Source: Methanoregulaceae archaeon
GTDB taxonomy: Bacteria; Armatimonadota; Fimbriimonadia; Fimbriimonadales; Fimbriimonadaceae
Direction of reading: 5' to 3'
Length of the DNA stretch: 64,000 bases
NCBI GenBank assembly: GCA_020850325.1
Contig: JADZEW010000021.1
Location: 164,288-228,287 of the forward strand
Below are positions 52,553 through 60,685 of this stretch, one piece after another (the stretch's first letter is position 1; every line of letters starts with the position of its first letter). The translations under genes and the position numbers were made by a program. The notes beneath the pieces are model-generated. The model was not told where the DNA came from, ran no database searches, and saw only the letters and a program-made list of their open reading frames with translations.

Positions 52553-53371
52553 CTAGAGTTTCAGCCGCAAGGTCGCGATCACGGGAAAGTGGTCGCTCGG
52601 GGTGCGATTTTCGGGCGTCAGCGTCCGGTCGATCTCGATGCCCACCGTCTCCCAATGCGAGGAGGCAAAGATGAAGTCGATCATCGACCCGTTCACCGCG
52701 TCCGGCTTGAATCCGTTGAAGGTGCCGAGGGGGCCATTCTCGGGCCGCAGTGCGGCCAGCTGCTCCGTGAGGTGATTGATCGGGGCATCGCCGAACGTGC
52801 AATTGAAGTCGCCGGTGATGACCGCGGGAAGGCTGGCTCGCGACTCGACGAACGCCCGCATTTGTCTGGCTCCCATCAGCCGCGCGGGTGCGGACTGGTG
52901 GTCGAGGTGGGCGTTGACCATGAGAATCCGCCCTCCTTCGGCGAGAAAGAACTCGCCCCACGAGAAGATGCGCGGCAGGCTTGTCTCTGGCCCTTTGGAG
53001 CCCGGAGCGTCCGGTTGGTCGCTGATCCATCGAGTTCCGCCTTCGCGGAGCCCGAGCCGTTCGCGCCGATAGAAAATGGCGCTGTACTCACCTTTGCGAA
53101 GGCCGTCGTCTCTGCCCACGCCGACCACCGCATGAGTCCGCATGGCTTGGCGTAGGTCGTCCATTTGGCTGGCGAGCCCTTCTTGGATGCCGAGAAGGTC
53201 GGGGTCGTGCTTCTTGATCAGGGCGATGAGCGATTCGCGCCGCTTGTCCCACGCGTCGGGACCATCCGCCGGGTTGGCGTAGCGGATGTTGTAGGTCATG
53301 ACCTTCAGTTCGGTCGCGATCGGAACCATCGGGGCACCTCCGAGGACAAGCAAGGGAATCCAGCACACCAC
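52553..53371 (-). CDS. Secreted endonuclease/exonuclease/phosphatase-family protein
   Basis: EEP-fold phosphodiesterase; 272 residues. The N-terminus (CWIPLLVLGGAP) looks like a short signal. Catalytic motifs: LKVMTYNIRYANP, ADLLGIQEG-type Glu in DPDLLGIQEGLASQ, VNAHLDHQSAPAR, ITGDFNCTFGDAP and the final SDHFPVIATL (His). Substrate could be nucleic acid, sugar phosphate or lipid. GTG 53371 is chosen over ATG 53416 because a TATAGT box lies 6 nt upstream and the extension would enter the csoR promoter. Confidence 0.82.
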   Translation of the reverse strand: MVCWIPLLVLGGAPMVPIATELKVMTYNIRYANPADGPDAWDKRRESLIALIKKHDPDLLGIQEGLASQMDDLRQAMRTHAVVGVGRDDGLRKGEYSAIFYRRERLGLREGGTRWISDQPDAPGSKGPETSLPRIFSWGEFFLAEGGRILMVNAHLDHQSAPARLMGARQMRAFVESRASLPAVITGDFNCTFGDAPINHLTEQLAALRPENGPLGTFNGFKPDAVNGSMIDFIFASSHWETVGIEIDRTLTPENRTPSDHFPVIATLRLKL

Positions 53372-53377
53372 GCACCC

Positions 53378-53383
53378 ACTATA
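53378..53383 (-). promoter_or_regulatory. -10 box of the EEP-family gene
   Basis: TATAGT, 6 nt before GTG 53371. Decides the start. Confidence 0.55.
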
Positions 53384-53406
53384 CAATGCCCGCCGACCCT
53401 CGGTCG

Positions 53407-53412
53407 TATAAT
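53407..53412 (+). promoter_or_regulatory. -10 box of the csoR-like gene
   Basis: Perfect TATAAT, 6 nt before GTG 53419. The two divergent -10 boxes are only 23 bp apart. Confidence 0.65.
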
Positions 53413-53418
53413 CCACTT

Positions 53419-53709
53419 GTGAAGGCCGAACTTAAGGATAACGCGTCCAAACGGATCAACCGTATCGCCGGGCAGGTTGCCGGAGTCCAGCGGATGGTCG
53501 AACAAGGGCGCGCCTGCAACGACATCCTCCAACAAGTTACGGCGGTTCGATCTGCGCTCGACCAGTTGGGCGTACTCCTTCTGACCGAGCACCTGCAGAC
53601 GTGCGTGTTGCACCAAGATGTCGAGGCCGATGGCGACTGCTGCACGGTCGTTCCGACCGCCGATCAGTCGAAGGAAATCCGCGATGCGCTCACGCGCTTC
53701 TTGAAGTAA
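53419..53709 (+). CDS. CsoR-family metal-sensing repressor
   Basis: All-helical repressor (DUF156) that senses Cu(I) or other stress. The 96 residues have Cys33 (GRACNDIL), His58 and Cys62 (EHLQTC), spaced as the C-H-C copper site of CsoR. N-terminal helix KRINRIAGQVAGVQRMV is typical. No copper ATPase or chaperone gene is adjacent, so the regulon is elsewhere or it is autoregulated on the divergent promoter. GTG start without a Shine-Dalgarno. Confidence 0.9.
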   Translation: MKAELKDNASKRINRIAGQVAGVQRMVEQGRACNDILQQVTAVRSALDQLGVLLLTEHLQTCVLHQDVEADGDCCTVVPTADQSKEIRDALTRFLK

Positions 53710-53741
53710 TACGGCTCCAGCAGGTATCCTACGGCTTATCC

Positions 53742-53779
53742 CGTGGGAGTCCGGCACCCGCCGTGACGCCCGCACCACG
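53742..53779 (+). promoter_or_regulatory. Possible ribosomal L1 autoregulatory leader
   Basis: CGTGG (53742-53746) can pair with CCACG (53775-53779), with an inner GGC/GCC helix and unpaired GAG and GTGACG segments. This layout is like an L1-binding stalk mimic. A TATCCT at 53725-53730 could be the -10. Inference from layout only. Confidence 0.35.
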
Positions 53780-53790
53780 AGGTTCACAAG

Positions 53791-54510
53791 TTGAGAAAGC
53801 AAAACAAGAAAGCGGCGCATTCGCCGCGCTACTCGTCCATCGCCGGTGAGGTGTCCAAGGACACGCCGCTCGAACTCTCCGAAGCGATCACCCTGGTCAA
53901 GAAGACCGCCACCGCCAAGTTCGTCGAATCCGTCGATATGGCCGTTCGACTCGGAATCGACCCCCGCAAGGGCGACCAGAACGTTCGCGGGATCACCAAT
54001 ATCCCGCACGGAACCGGAAAGGTCAAGAAGGTCGCGGTGCTCGCCAAGGGCGATCTCGCCAAAGAAGCGGAGGCGGCCGGAGCCGACGTGGTCGGTGACG
54101 AAGATCTGATCACCAAGATTCAGGGTGGTTTCCGCGACTTCGACGTCATTCTCGCCACCGAGGATATGGCCCCGCAGATCGGCAAAATCGGCCGAATGCT
54201 CGGCCCGCGCACTCCCAACAAGCGCAATGGCACGGTGACGAACAGCATTGGCACCGCGGTCAAGGAAATCAAGGGTGCAACTCGTGTCGAGTACCGCGTC
54301 GACAAGGCGGGCGTCGTCCACCTTCAGGTCGGCAAGGTGAACTTCACCGAAGACCAGATCGCCGAGAACATCAGGGTTGCGATGAACGCGATCCTCAAGG
54401 CAAAGCCGGCGTCGGCGAAGGGCCGCTACGTCATTTCGGTTACGCTATCGGCCACCATGGGACCGGGCGTGCCGGTCGATACTGCGCTTCTCGTCAAGTC
54501 CTCGACGTAA
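53791..54510 (+). CDS. rplA: 50S ribosomal protein L1
   Basis: L1 stalk protein binding 23S rRNA; 239 residues, typical length. Conserved segments: KFVESVDMAVRLGIDPRKGD, NQNVRGITNIPHGTGK, LPDMAPQIGKIGRMLGPR-like ATEDMAPQIGKIGRMLGPR, and GRTEYRVDK-like ATRVEYRVDKAGVVH. TTG start 53791 is preceded by GAGG 8 nt upstream. It usually follows rplK (L11), which is not here; upstream is csoR. So this is an orphan rplA, perhaps with its own leader control. Confidence 0.95.
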   Translation: MRKQNKKAAHSPRYSSIAGEVSKDTPLELSEAITLVKKTATAKFVESVDMAVRLGIDPRKGDQNVRGITNIPHGTGKVKKVAVLAKGDLAKEAEAAGADVVGDEDLITKIQGGFRDFDVILATEDMAPQIGKIGRMLGPRTPNKRNGTVTNSIGTAVKEIKGATRVEYRVDKAGVVHLQVGKVNFTEDQIAENIRVAMNAILKAKPASAKGRYVISVTLSATMGPGVPVDTALLVKSST

Positions 54511-54531
54511 GATCAGTTCGATAAACTTAGG

Positions 54532-54558
54532 CGGGCAGACTCAGTTTGGGTCTGCCCG
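54532..54558 (+). terminator. Terminator after rplA
   Basis: 9-bp stem CGGGCAGAC/GTCTGCCCG with a 9-nt loop followed by TGTTGCTGT. Good intrinsic terminator. Confidence 0.8.
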
Positions 54559-54594
54559 TGTTGCTGTATCAGCCACGGGGTGAACCGAAGCCGT

Positions 54595-54600
54595 CATAAT
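54595..54600 (+). promoter_or_regulatory. -10 box of the GH57 gene
   Basis: CATAAT, 6 nt before the ATG. Confidence 0.5.
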
Positions 54601-54606
54601 CGGGGC

Positions 54607-56334
54607 ATGCCGGGCGGACGACTCTTGCTGTGCCTTCACTCGCACATGCCGTATGTGTTGTCGCACGGGAAATCTCCCCACGGCACCGATTGGATCATGG
54701 AGTCTGCGGTCGAGTGCTATCTACCGTTGCTCGATGTGCTCGACCGGCTGATGGAACAGGGCATCGCGCCTCGGTGGACGATCAACATGACGCCCATTCT
54801 CGCCGAGCAGCTGGTCGATCCGGCGTTCGTCGCTGAGTTCGAGGGGTATTGCGAAGAGAAGATCGCCTTTGCCCAAGGAGACGCAAAGCGGTTCGAGGAG
54901 ACCGGCGAGCTGCATATGGTCGGCCTGGCCGCGATGTGGGAGCGCTGGTTCCGGCGGGGCCTCACCCAGTTCCGCGAGCGATGGGACCGTTCGATCATCG
55001 GCGGGTTCCGCGAGATGCAGGACCGCGGAGCGGTCGAGATGATCACCTGCGGGGCGACTCACGGCTACTTTCCGCTGGCAGGAACCGATGAGTCCGTCCA
55101 GGCGCAGGTCAAGCTCGGGGTTCAGGCGTACAAGCGCCACTTTGGACGGCAGCCCAGGGGCATTTGGATGCCCGAGTGCGCGTATCGACCGGGTTACGAG
55201 TGGCGGTCGCCGGTCGAGCCGGATGGCCCGGCGTGGCCGCGCAAAGGCGTCGAGGAGTTTCTTGCCGAGAACGGGATCGAGTACACGTTTGTCGATTCCC
55301 ATATGATTCGCGGCGGCCAGCCGCTCGGCACGTACGCGGCGAACTTTCCGCAACTCGCTGAGATGTTTGCACGGTCGAGCAAGTTCTTCACTCCACCCGA
55401 GGAGTTCCGCAGCGAATATGAGCACTACCGCCTGCCCAACGGCGTGACCGTCTTTGCCCGCGACCCTCAGACGACGGTCAAGGTGTGGTCCGGCGAGCAC
55501 GGCTACCCCGGAGACCCTCAGTATCTGGAGTTCCACAAGCAGCTATATCCGGGGCGGCTTCGCTATTGGCGCATCAGCGAAGACAAGCGCGACCTCGGCA
55601 AGAAGGGCCACTACGATGCGTGGAAGGCGTTTGAGAACCTCGGACAGCATGCCGATGACTTTGTGAAGACGCTCAAGTCGACGCTCGCCGCCTACCGTGG
55701 TCAGTCGGGTCGCGAGGGAACCGTCGTTGCGATGTACGATACGGAGCTGTTTGGCCACTGGTGGTGGGAAGGGCCGGAGTTCCTCTACGAGACCTCGGTG
55801 CGCATCCACAACGATCCCGATCTGCGGATGGTGTCCGGGGGTGACTTGATCGACGAGGAGCCCAGCCGCCATATGATCACCTTGCCGGAAGGATCTTGGG
55901 GCGAGGGCGGCTACCACTACGTGTGGATCAACGATGGCAATTTGTGGACGTGGGAGAAGCTGCAGCCGTGCCAGCGCCGGATGGTCAGCTTGGCCAACCT
56001 CGGTGCGACTGGGCTCGCCGGCGACTTGGTGATCCAGGCCGCGCGCGAACTGCTACTGGCCGAGGCTTCCGACTGGCAGTTCCTGATCTCCACGTTCTCG
56101 GCGCGCGACTACGCGGAAATCCGCTTCCAAGATCACGTCGACCGGTTCAACCGGCTGGCTGATCTCTCCGAGCGAGTTCATGGTGGGGGGGAACTGACCC
56201 AAGACGACGAAGCGTTTTATGAAGAGTGCCGTCTTAAAGATGCGCCGTTCCCCGACTTAGATGTCTCAATATGGGCGCGCGTGGAAGTGCCGGTCGGGGC
56301 CAAGTTTCCGATCAGCGAGGCGTTTTTAGGTTAA
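54607..56334 (+). CDS. 1,4-alpha-glucan branching enzyme, GH57
   Basis: Makes alpha-1,6 branches in glycogen by transglycosylation. The 575 residues match the GH57 branching enzyme length (like the Thermus/Thermococcus proteins). Motifs: CLHSHMPYVL at the start, catalytic nucleophile Glu190 in GIWMPECAYRP, and acid/base Asp in YDTELFGHWWWEGPEFL near residue 380, then a C-terminal DUF1957 helical domain. No signal, so cytoplasmic. The secreted-protein gene overlaps its stop. Confidence 0.92.
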   Translation: MPGGRLLLCLHSHMPYVLSHGKSPHGTDWIMESAVECYLPLLDVLDRLMEQGIAPRWTINMTPILAEQLVDPAFVAEFEGYCEEKIAFAQGDAKRFEETGELHMVGLAAMWERWFRRGLTQFRERWDRSIIGGFREMQDRGAVEMITCGATHGYFPLAGTDESVQAQVKLGVQAYKRHFGRQPRGIWMPECAYRPGYEWRSPVEPDGPAWPRKGVEEFLAENGIEYTFVDSHMIRGGQPLGTYAANFPQLAEMFARSSKFFTPPEEFRSEYEHYRLPNGVTVFARDPQTTVKVWSGEHGYPGDPQYLEFHKQLYPGRLRYWRISEDKRDLGKKGHYDAWKAFENLGQHADDFVKTLKSTLAAYRGQSGREGTVVAMYDTELFGHWWWEGPEFLYETSVRIHNDPDLRMVSGGDLIDEEPSRHMITLPEGSWGEGGYHYVWINDGNLWTWEKLQPCQRRMVSLANLGATGLAGDLVIQAARELLLAEASDWQFLISTFSARDYAEIRFQDHVDRFNRLADLSERVHGGGELTQDDEAFYEECRLKDAPFPDLDVSIWARVEVPVGAKFPISEAFLG

Positions 56335-57155
56335 TGATGAGAGGAGTTACCGTAAGTTGTCTTGTCCTTGCTTCGCTGGTGGCGTGGGCGCAGGCCCCGA
56401 AGGCCGGGGAAGTCCCTACCCGCATGCGGATCGAGCCGCCGGGCAAGGCTCCTTGGAAGAAATCCAAGATTACGGCCGCGCAGCTGGGCCAGAAGGTCGG
56501 CGATGCGACGATGCGACTTCAGAACACCGGCGCCGACCTCATCGTGCTGGTCCAGACGCCGGAAGGACAGGGTTTCTTTTCTGCGCCGACCATCGACCTG
56601 CGCGTGATGGGCGGCAAGCTCTACCGGGTCGACTCCGTGGTCCTGCACGAGATTCCCTTCTCTTCGAGCACCGCGAACGACGGCAAAATCCGGACGGTTC
56701 GCATCAACGACAAGATCGTCAAGATGAACGCCGACCAGAAACTTCAGGCTGCTAGACTCAAGGGCGCCGATCTGATCCGGTTGTTCGAAACCGATTTCAC
56801 GCGCATGATGTTCCAGGGCTTGACCGACGGAATCGATGCGTGGAAACCGATCCTCACGGGTTGGGCGACGGGCGTAAATGGCTACAAGTCCACCATCGAA
56901 GAGCGCACCATGAAGCACATGGGCCAAACGTTCCGGCACTATCGGGTCCATGCTCAACGGACGGGGGCGCTCGTGAAGACGCTGGGCCAGAGCACCTTCG
57001 AGATCATTATCGATGCCGACCGAATGCTGCCGGTGACCGTTCGCCATGTGCGCGTGGATACCAAGGGCAAGACGTGGGCGATGATGTGGACGGCCTCGTA
57101 TCGGTTCAAGCAGGTTTACACCCTAGAAGACATGACGATCGGCAACAAAGGCTGA
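56334..57155 (+). CDS. Secreted protein of unknown function
   Basis: The 273 residues have a signal peptide (GVTVSCLVLASLVAWAQ). The rest is a beta-rich domain of about 240 residues with RLQNTGADLIVLVQTPEGQG, a central ADLIRLFETDFTRMMFQGL, and a C-terminal RVDTKGKTWAMMWTASYRFK. It resembles lipoprotein-carrier/outer-membrane-lipoprotein-sorting-like beta folds in layout, but no family is recognised. ATG 56334 overlaps the GH57 TAA, and ATG 56337 is equally possible. It ends against the convergent gene (TGATCA). Confidence 0.7.
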   Translation: MMRGVTVSCLVLASLVAWAQAPKAGEVPTRMRIEPPGKAPWKKSKITAAQLGQKVGDATMRLQNTGADLIVLVQTPEGQGFFSAPTIDLRVMGGKLYRVDSVVLHEIPFSSSTANDGKIRTVRINDKIVKMNADQKLQAARLKGADLIRLFETDFTRMMFQGLTDGIDAWKPILTGWATGVNGYKSTIEERTMKHMGQTFRHYRVHAQRTGALVKTLGQSTFEIIIDADRMLPVTVRHVRVDTKGKTWAMMWTASYRFKQVYTLEDMTIGNKG

Positions 57156-59648
57156 TCAGCTCTCTTCGGTCAGTTGGGTACGCAGCTCCGCGAGGAGTTG
57201 TTCGGCCTCGAGCCTTGTCGGCCCCTCAGCGTAGAGGTGGATCCACGGTTCCATCGCATCGGGCAGAGCGAGAACCCAGTCGTCTCCCCGTTTGATTTTG
57301 ATTCCGTCCTTAAGATCGACCGAGTCCGCGGCGACTTGGTCGGCCAGCTTGCGCATCAGGCTGCCCTTGGCTTCCCATTCACACGGAAACGTGTCGTGAA
57401 TCACCGCATAGGGAGGTAGCGACGTCACGATCGATCCCACCGTGCCTTCGGTCTCGTGAAGCAAACAGATGAGCCAGGCGAGCGCATAGGCGGCATCGAA
57501 GCCCGCGTGAAACTCGGGGAACATGAATCCGCCTGCGCCATCCGCCCCAACCTTGACGCCCGCTTGCAGGGCGGTCCGAACGAGCGAAGGCGCATCGATC
57601 TTGGTTCGCAGGACGCGGGCTCCAAGCTCGGTCAAGTGCTGCTCCAGGCGAGCGGAAGCGGTGGCGGGCAGAGCAATCTCAACCCCGGGGAAACGCTTAG
57701 CCAAGAGGGTGCCCAATACGCCGGTCAGCGTCATTCCGTCCAGCACCCGCCCTTCATCGTCCACCGCCGTCAAGCGCTCGCCTTCGTCGGTGAATAGCAC
57801 TCCCATATCCGCGCTCAAGCTCGTCGCGATCTGACGGACGTTTGCAAGATGGTGCTCGACCTGATCGGGGGTTCGCGGAGCCATCTTCGCGTTGTTGAAG
57901 CTATTCAAGCTCACCGAATCGACGCCCAGCCGATCGAGCATCGGCGGCAAGAGTCCAGCCAGCGCGGAGTAGCCGTAATCGCAGATCAGCCGGGGTCGCT
58001 TGGCTGGCACGTCGATGGTGCCCAGCAAGCGGAAGAAGTCGGCCTGATACTCCTCTTGTGCCCGGCTGGCGAAGTCGATGATGCCGAGGTCATCCGGGTC
58101 GGTGCGACGGAAGTCTTCACGGAAGAACGCGCTCTCGACTTTTCGTTCAAAGCCGCGGTCGATCGTCGCCCCGCTTTCATCGAACATCTCCACGAGCGAC
58201 ACCCGTGCGTTGCCGGGGAGCTTTCGAACTGAGATGGCTCCGACCGCACCCGAAGCCTTGACGAAGTGGCGGGCGACGGGCATCGGCGCGCTGCGGAGAT
58301 CGAGCACATCGCATCCGACACTGAGCAGGGACGCGATGACCGCGCGTTTGATCATGCGGGAACTGCGCGTGCTGTCTCGACTGGTGACCACCTTGCTGCC
58401 GGGCGGAAGGCACGAGCCAAAGGCGGCGGCCAGCCGGGTTGCGAACTCGGGCGTGATTTCGATGTTCGATAGTCCGGCGACCCCCAAGTCGCGGAAGAGG
58501 GAGCCTCGCCACTTGTTGCCCCAGATCAGGGACATGGTGAGCGTCGCGCCACGATCGACGATCTTGTCGGGCCACAGCTTGACCCGTGGCCGGATGGTTG
58601 CTCCCACGTCGAGCAGGCAGCGGTCTCCTATGACCGCCTCTTCTTGCACGTTGGCGTCGCGCTTGATCGTCACCCGAGATCCGACGATCGCCGAGTCCAG
58701 CCGGACATTGGGGCCGATGTACGCGCTGTCCCAAACCACCGAGCGATGGACGATGGCACCTTCCTCGACGAAAGCATGATCCCCCAACACCGTGTTTGGG
58801 CCCAGGTGGGCACCTGCCTTGACCTTGCACTGGTCACCAAGACAGACTGGGGCTTCCAGCGTTGCTTCAGGATCGATCGTGCAGCCCTCGCCAACCCAGA
58901 TGCCTGGGCGAAGTTCCTGCCCGCGCACCTGTAATCCCACCTTGCCCGAGAGCAGGTGATCTTGGGCTTCGCGGTATTGGTTCAACGTCCCCACGTCCGC
59001 CCAGTAGCCTTCCATAACAAATCCGTAGATTGGCTTGCCCTCGCGGAGCAGCTGCGGAAAGATATTCTGGCTCCAATCGTAGTTGTTGCCCGGCGTCATC
59101 GTGGCCAGGACCTCGGGCTCAAGGATGTAGATTCCAGTGTTGACCGTATCGCTGAACACCTCGGACCACGACGGCTTTTCGAGGAACCGTTGGATCCGCC
59201 CATCGCGCTCGGTAATCACCACGCCGAAATCGAGCGGGTTCGGTACGCGGTGGAGGACGATCGTGGCCAGACTCTTCTTCTGCCGGTGGAACTCGATCGC
59301 GGCGGTGAGATCACAGTCGGTCAGCGCGTCGCCGGAAATGATCACGAACGTGCCTTTGCCGAGGAGTGCTTCGGCCTGCTTAACGCTCCCCGCGGTGCCG
59401 AGGGGGGTGTCCTCTACCGAGTAATGAATCTGCATCCCGAGTTCGCTGCCGTCGCCGAAGGTGCGCTGGATTTCGTCGGCGAGATAGTGGACGGTGGCAA
59501 CGACCTCGGTGATCCCGTGCCGCTTGAGCAGATCGAGGATGTGCTCCATGATCGGCCGGTTGCCCACCGGCACCAGCGGCTTGGGGCGCTGAGCTGTGAT
59601 CGGGCGCAGCCGAGAACCCTCGCCGCCGGCCATTACGACCGCGATCAT
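57156..59648 (-). CDS. Sugar-1-phosphate nucleotidyltransferase fused to a phosphoglucomutase-like domain
   Basis: 830 residues. Residues 1-235 form the nucleotidyltransferase: [22 protein letters not shown] (nucleotide loop), [14 protein letters not shown] and [13 protein letters not shown]. Residues 240-375 are a left-handed beta-helix of hexapeptides ([20 protein letters not shown] onward). Residues 385-830 resemble phosphohexomutases, but the phosphoserine loop TASHNP reads [11 protein letters not shown] (421-431), the metal loop DGDGDR reads DEGERL, and the sugar loop is [12 protein letters not shown]. So mutase activity is doubtful. This fused form is known from actinobacteria and cyanobacteria as a GDP-mannose-type pyrophosphorylase. 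The exact sugar is open. Confidence 0.85.
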   Translation of the reverse strand: MIAVVMAGGEGSRLRPITAQRPKPLVPVGNRPIMEHILDLLKRHGITEVVATVHYLADEIQRTFGDGSELGMQIHYSVEDTPLGTAGSVKQAEALLGKGTFVIISGDALTDCDLTAAIEFHRQKKSLATIVLHRVPNPLDFGVVITERDGRIQRFLEKPSWSEVFSDTVNTGIYILEPEVLATMTPGNNYDWSQNIFPQLLREGKPIYGFVMEGYWADVGTLNQYREAQDHLLSGKVGLQVRGQELRPGIWVGEGCTIDPEATLEAPVCLGDQCKVKAGAHLGPNTVLGDHAFVEEGAIVHRSVVWDSAYIGPNVRLDSAIVGSRVTIKRDANVQEEAVIGDRCLLDVGATIRPRVKLWPDKIVDRGATLTMSLIWGNKWRGSLFRDLGVAGLSNIEITPEFATRLAAAFGSCLPPGSKVVTSRDSTRSSRMIKRAVIASLLSVGCDVLDLRSAPMPVARHFVKASGAVGAISVRKLPGNARVSLVEMFDESGATIDRGFERKVESAFFREDFRRTDPDDLGIIDFASRAQEEYQADFFRLLGTIDVPAKRPRLICDYGYSALAGLLPPMLDRLGVDSVSLNSFNNAKMAPRTPDQVEHHLANVRQIATSLSADMGVLFTDEGERLTAVDDEGRVLDGMTLTGVLGTLLAKRFPGVEIALPATASARLEQHLTELGARVLRTKIDAPSLVRTALQAGVKVGADGAGGFMFPEFHAGFDAAYALAWLICLLHETEGTVGSIVTSLPPYAVIHDTFPCEWEAKGSLMRKLADQVAADSVDLKDGIKIKRGDDWVLALPDAMEPWIHLYAEGPTRLEAEQLLAELRTQLTEES

Positions 59649-59652
59649 CGGA

Positions 59653-60462
59653 TCACTTGATCCCGGAGGGGCGAAGCATGCCTCGGGGATTCGTCCCCAG
59701 CAGCTTCTGCCACTCGCCGTAAACCGGGTTGGGAAGGACGATGTAGTCGGTGCCGAATCTCCAGGCGTTGCGATCGACGGCCTCCCAGCGCTGCTTCATC
59801 GCGATCTCGCCGTTGACGGGATCCTTGAAGTCGCGGGCGGGAGTTGTGAACTCCTCGGAGAAATCGCGGAGATTATCGCCGACCAGCATGATGACGCGGT
59901 GGCTTTCGGCGGCCTTGGCGCGTCGCACGGTCTTGTTCGAGGTGTCATCCTTGAGCAGCAGCCGTTGGTCGATGCCCTCGGTGCTCAGCCCCACATGGGT
60001 CAGCGCCTTGATCGTTGCTTCGCGGTGCTTGGCCACTCGGTTCGAGAGATAGATCACCGTCACGCCGAGGGCTTCGGCGCGATCGATGAACGACTTCGCG
60101 CCCGGGATCAGCTTGACCTCGCTGGGATACCCGCTCTCGTACTTCTCCCACACTACATCGGAGTAGGTCATCTTCTCGCGGTCGATGTAGCTCTGAAAGC
60201 TCGCGTTGTCGATGACCGTCTCGTCGAGGTCCATTACAACGGCGGGAGGCTTCGTCGAATCGTCGAGGTTGGCGAGTTTCTGGGTGAGCCGTTCGGCTGC
60301 CCAGTTGTACGTTTGCACGCAGACGGCCCGATACTCGGCCGAAGTCTGCATGTACAGATTCGCGTCGAGCGTTCGCTCTTGGGGGTTTGGCGCTTGCCCC
60401 GCCTGATAACCGATCGCCACCCCGGCCGCCGTGGCCAACACCCAACCTGATCGTGCCAACAT
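59653..60462 (-). CDS. Acid phosphatase/5'-nucleotidase, e(P4)-like HAD family
   Basis: Class C-type acid phosphatase that releases phosphate from nucleotides outside the cytoplasm. The 269 residues have a signal-like N-terminus ([18 protein letters not shown]), HAD motif [17 protein letters not shown] near residue 80, motif II VIYLSNR, Lys in KHREATI, and motif [18 protein letters not shown] [10 protein letters not shown]. No lipobox Cys is obvious, so it may be periplasmic. ATG 60462 is 6 nt after TAGATT; the fusion gene lies 4 bp downstream. Confidence 0.88.
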   Translation of the reverse strand: MLARSGWVLATAAGVAIGYQAGQAPNPQERTLDANLYMQTSAEYRAVCVQTYNWAAERLTQKLANLDDSTKPPAVVMDLDETVIDNASFQSYIDREKMTYSDVVWEKYESGYPSEVKLIPGAKSFIDRAEALGVTVIYLSNRVAKHREATIKALTHVGLSTEGIDQRLLLKDDTSNKTVRRAKAAESHRVIMLVGDNLRDFSEEFTTPARDFKDPVNGEIAMKQRWEAVDRNAWRFGTDYIVLPNPVYGEWQKLLGTNPRGMLRPSGIK

Positions 60463-60468
60463 GAACCT

Positions 60469-60474
60469 AATCTA
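60469..60474 (-). promoter_or_regulatory. -10 box of the phosphatase gene
   Basis: TAGATT, 6 nt before the ATG. Confidence 0.5.
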
Positions 60475-60588
60475 GCACGAATTCAGGTTAAGGTGTCGGC
60501 CCGATTAAGGCCCTTGCGTTGTGCTTCTGGATGTTCAGGTTGTCGCTGGTTGGCTCAAGTCTGTTGCCTTGGGCACTTGCAGAGCCCT

Positions 60589-60662
60589 GAGGTCGCCGGT
60601 GGGTTCGTCCCGGCGACCTTAGTTGCGTTCAACGAGCGCACGACGCATCCCTCGCCCACAAG
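60589..60662. repeat. REP-like paired hairpin element, copy 4
   Basis: Left hairpin GTCGCCGG-TGGGTTCGT-CCCGGCGAC at 60592-60617 and right hairpin at 60632-60656 (CGAGCG-CACGACGCAT-CCCTCG, one mismatch), followed by CCCAC. Close relative of copy 3. Confidence 0.7.
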
Positions 60663-60685
60663 AACCCGACGTGCGTCATCCCGAT

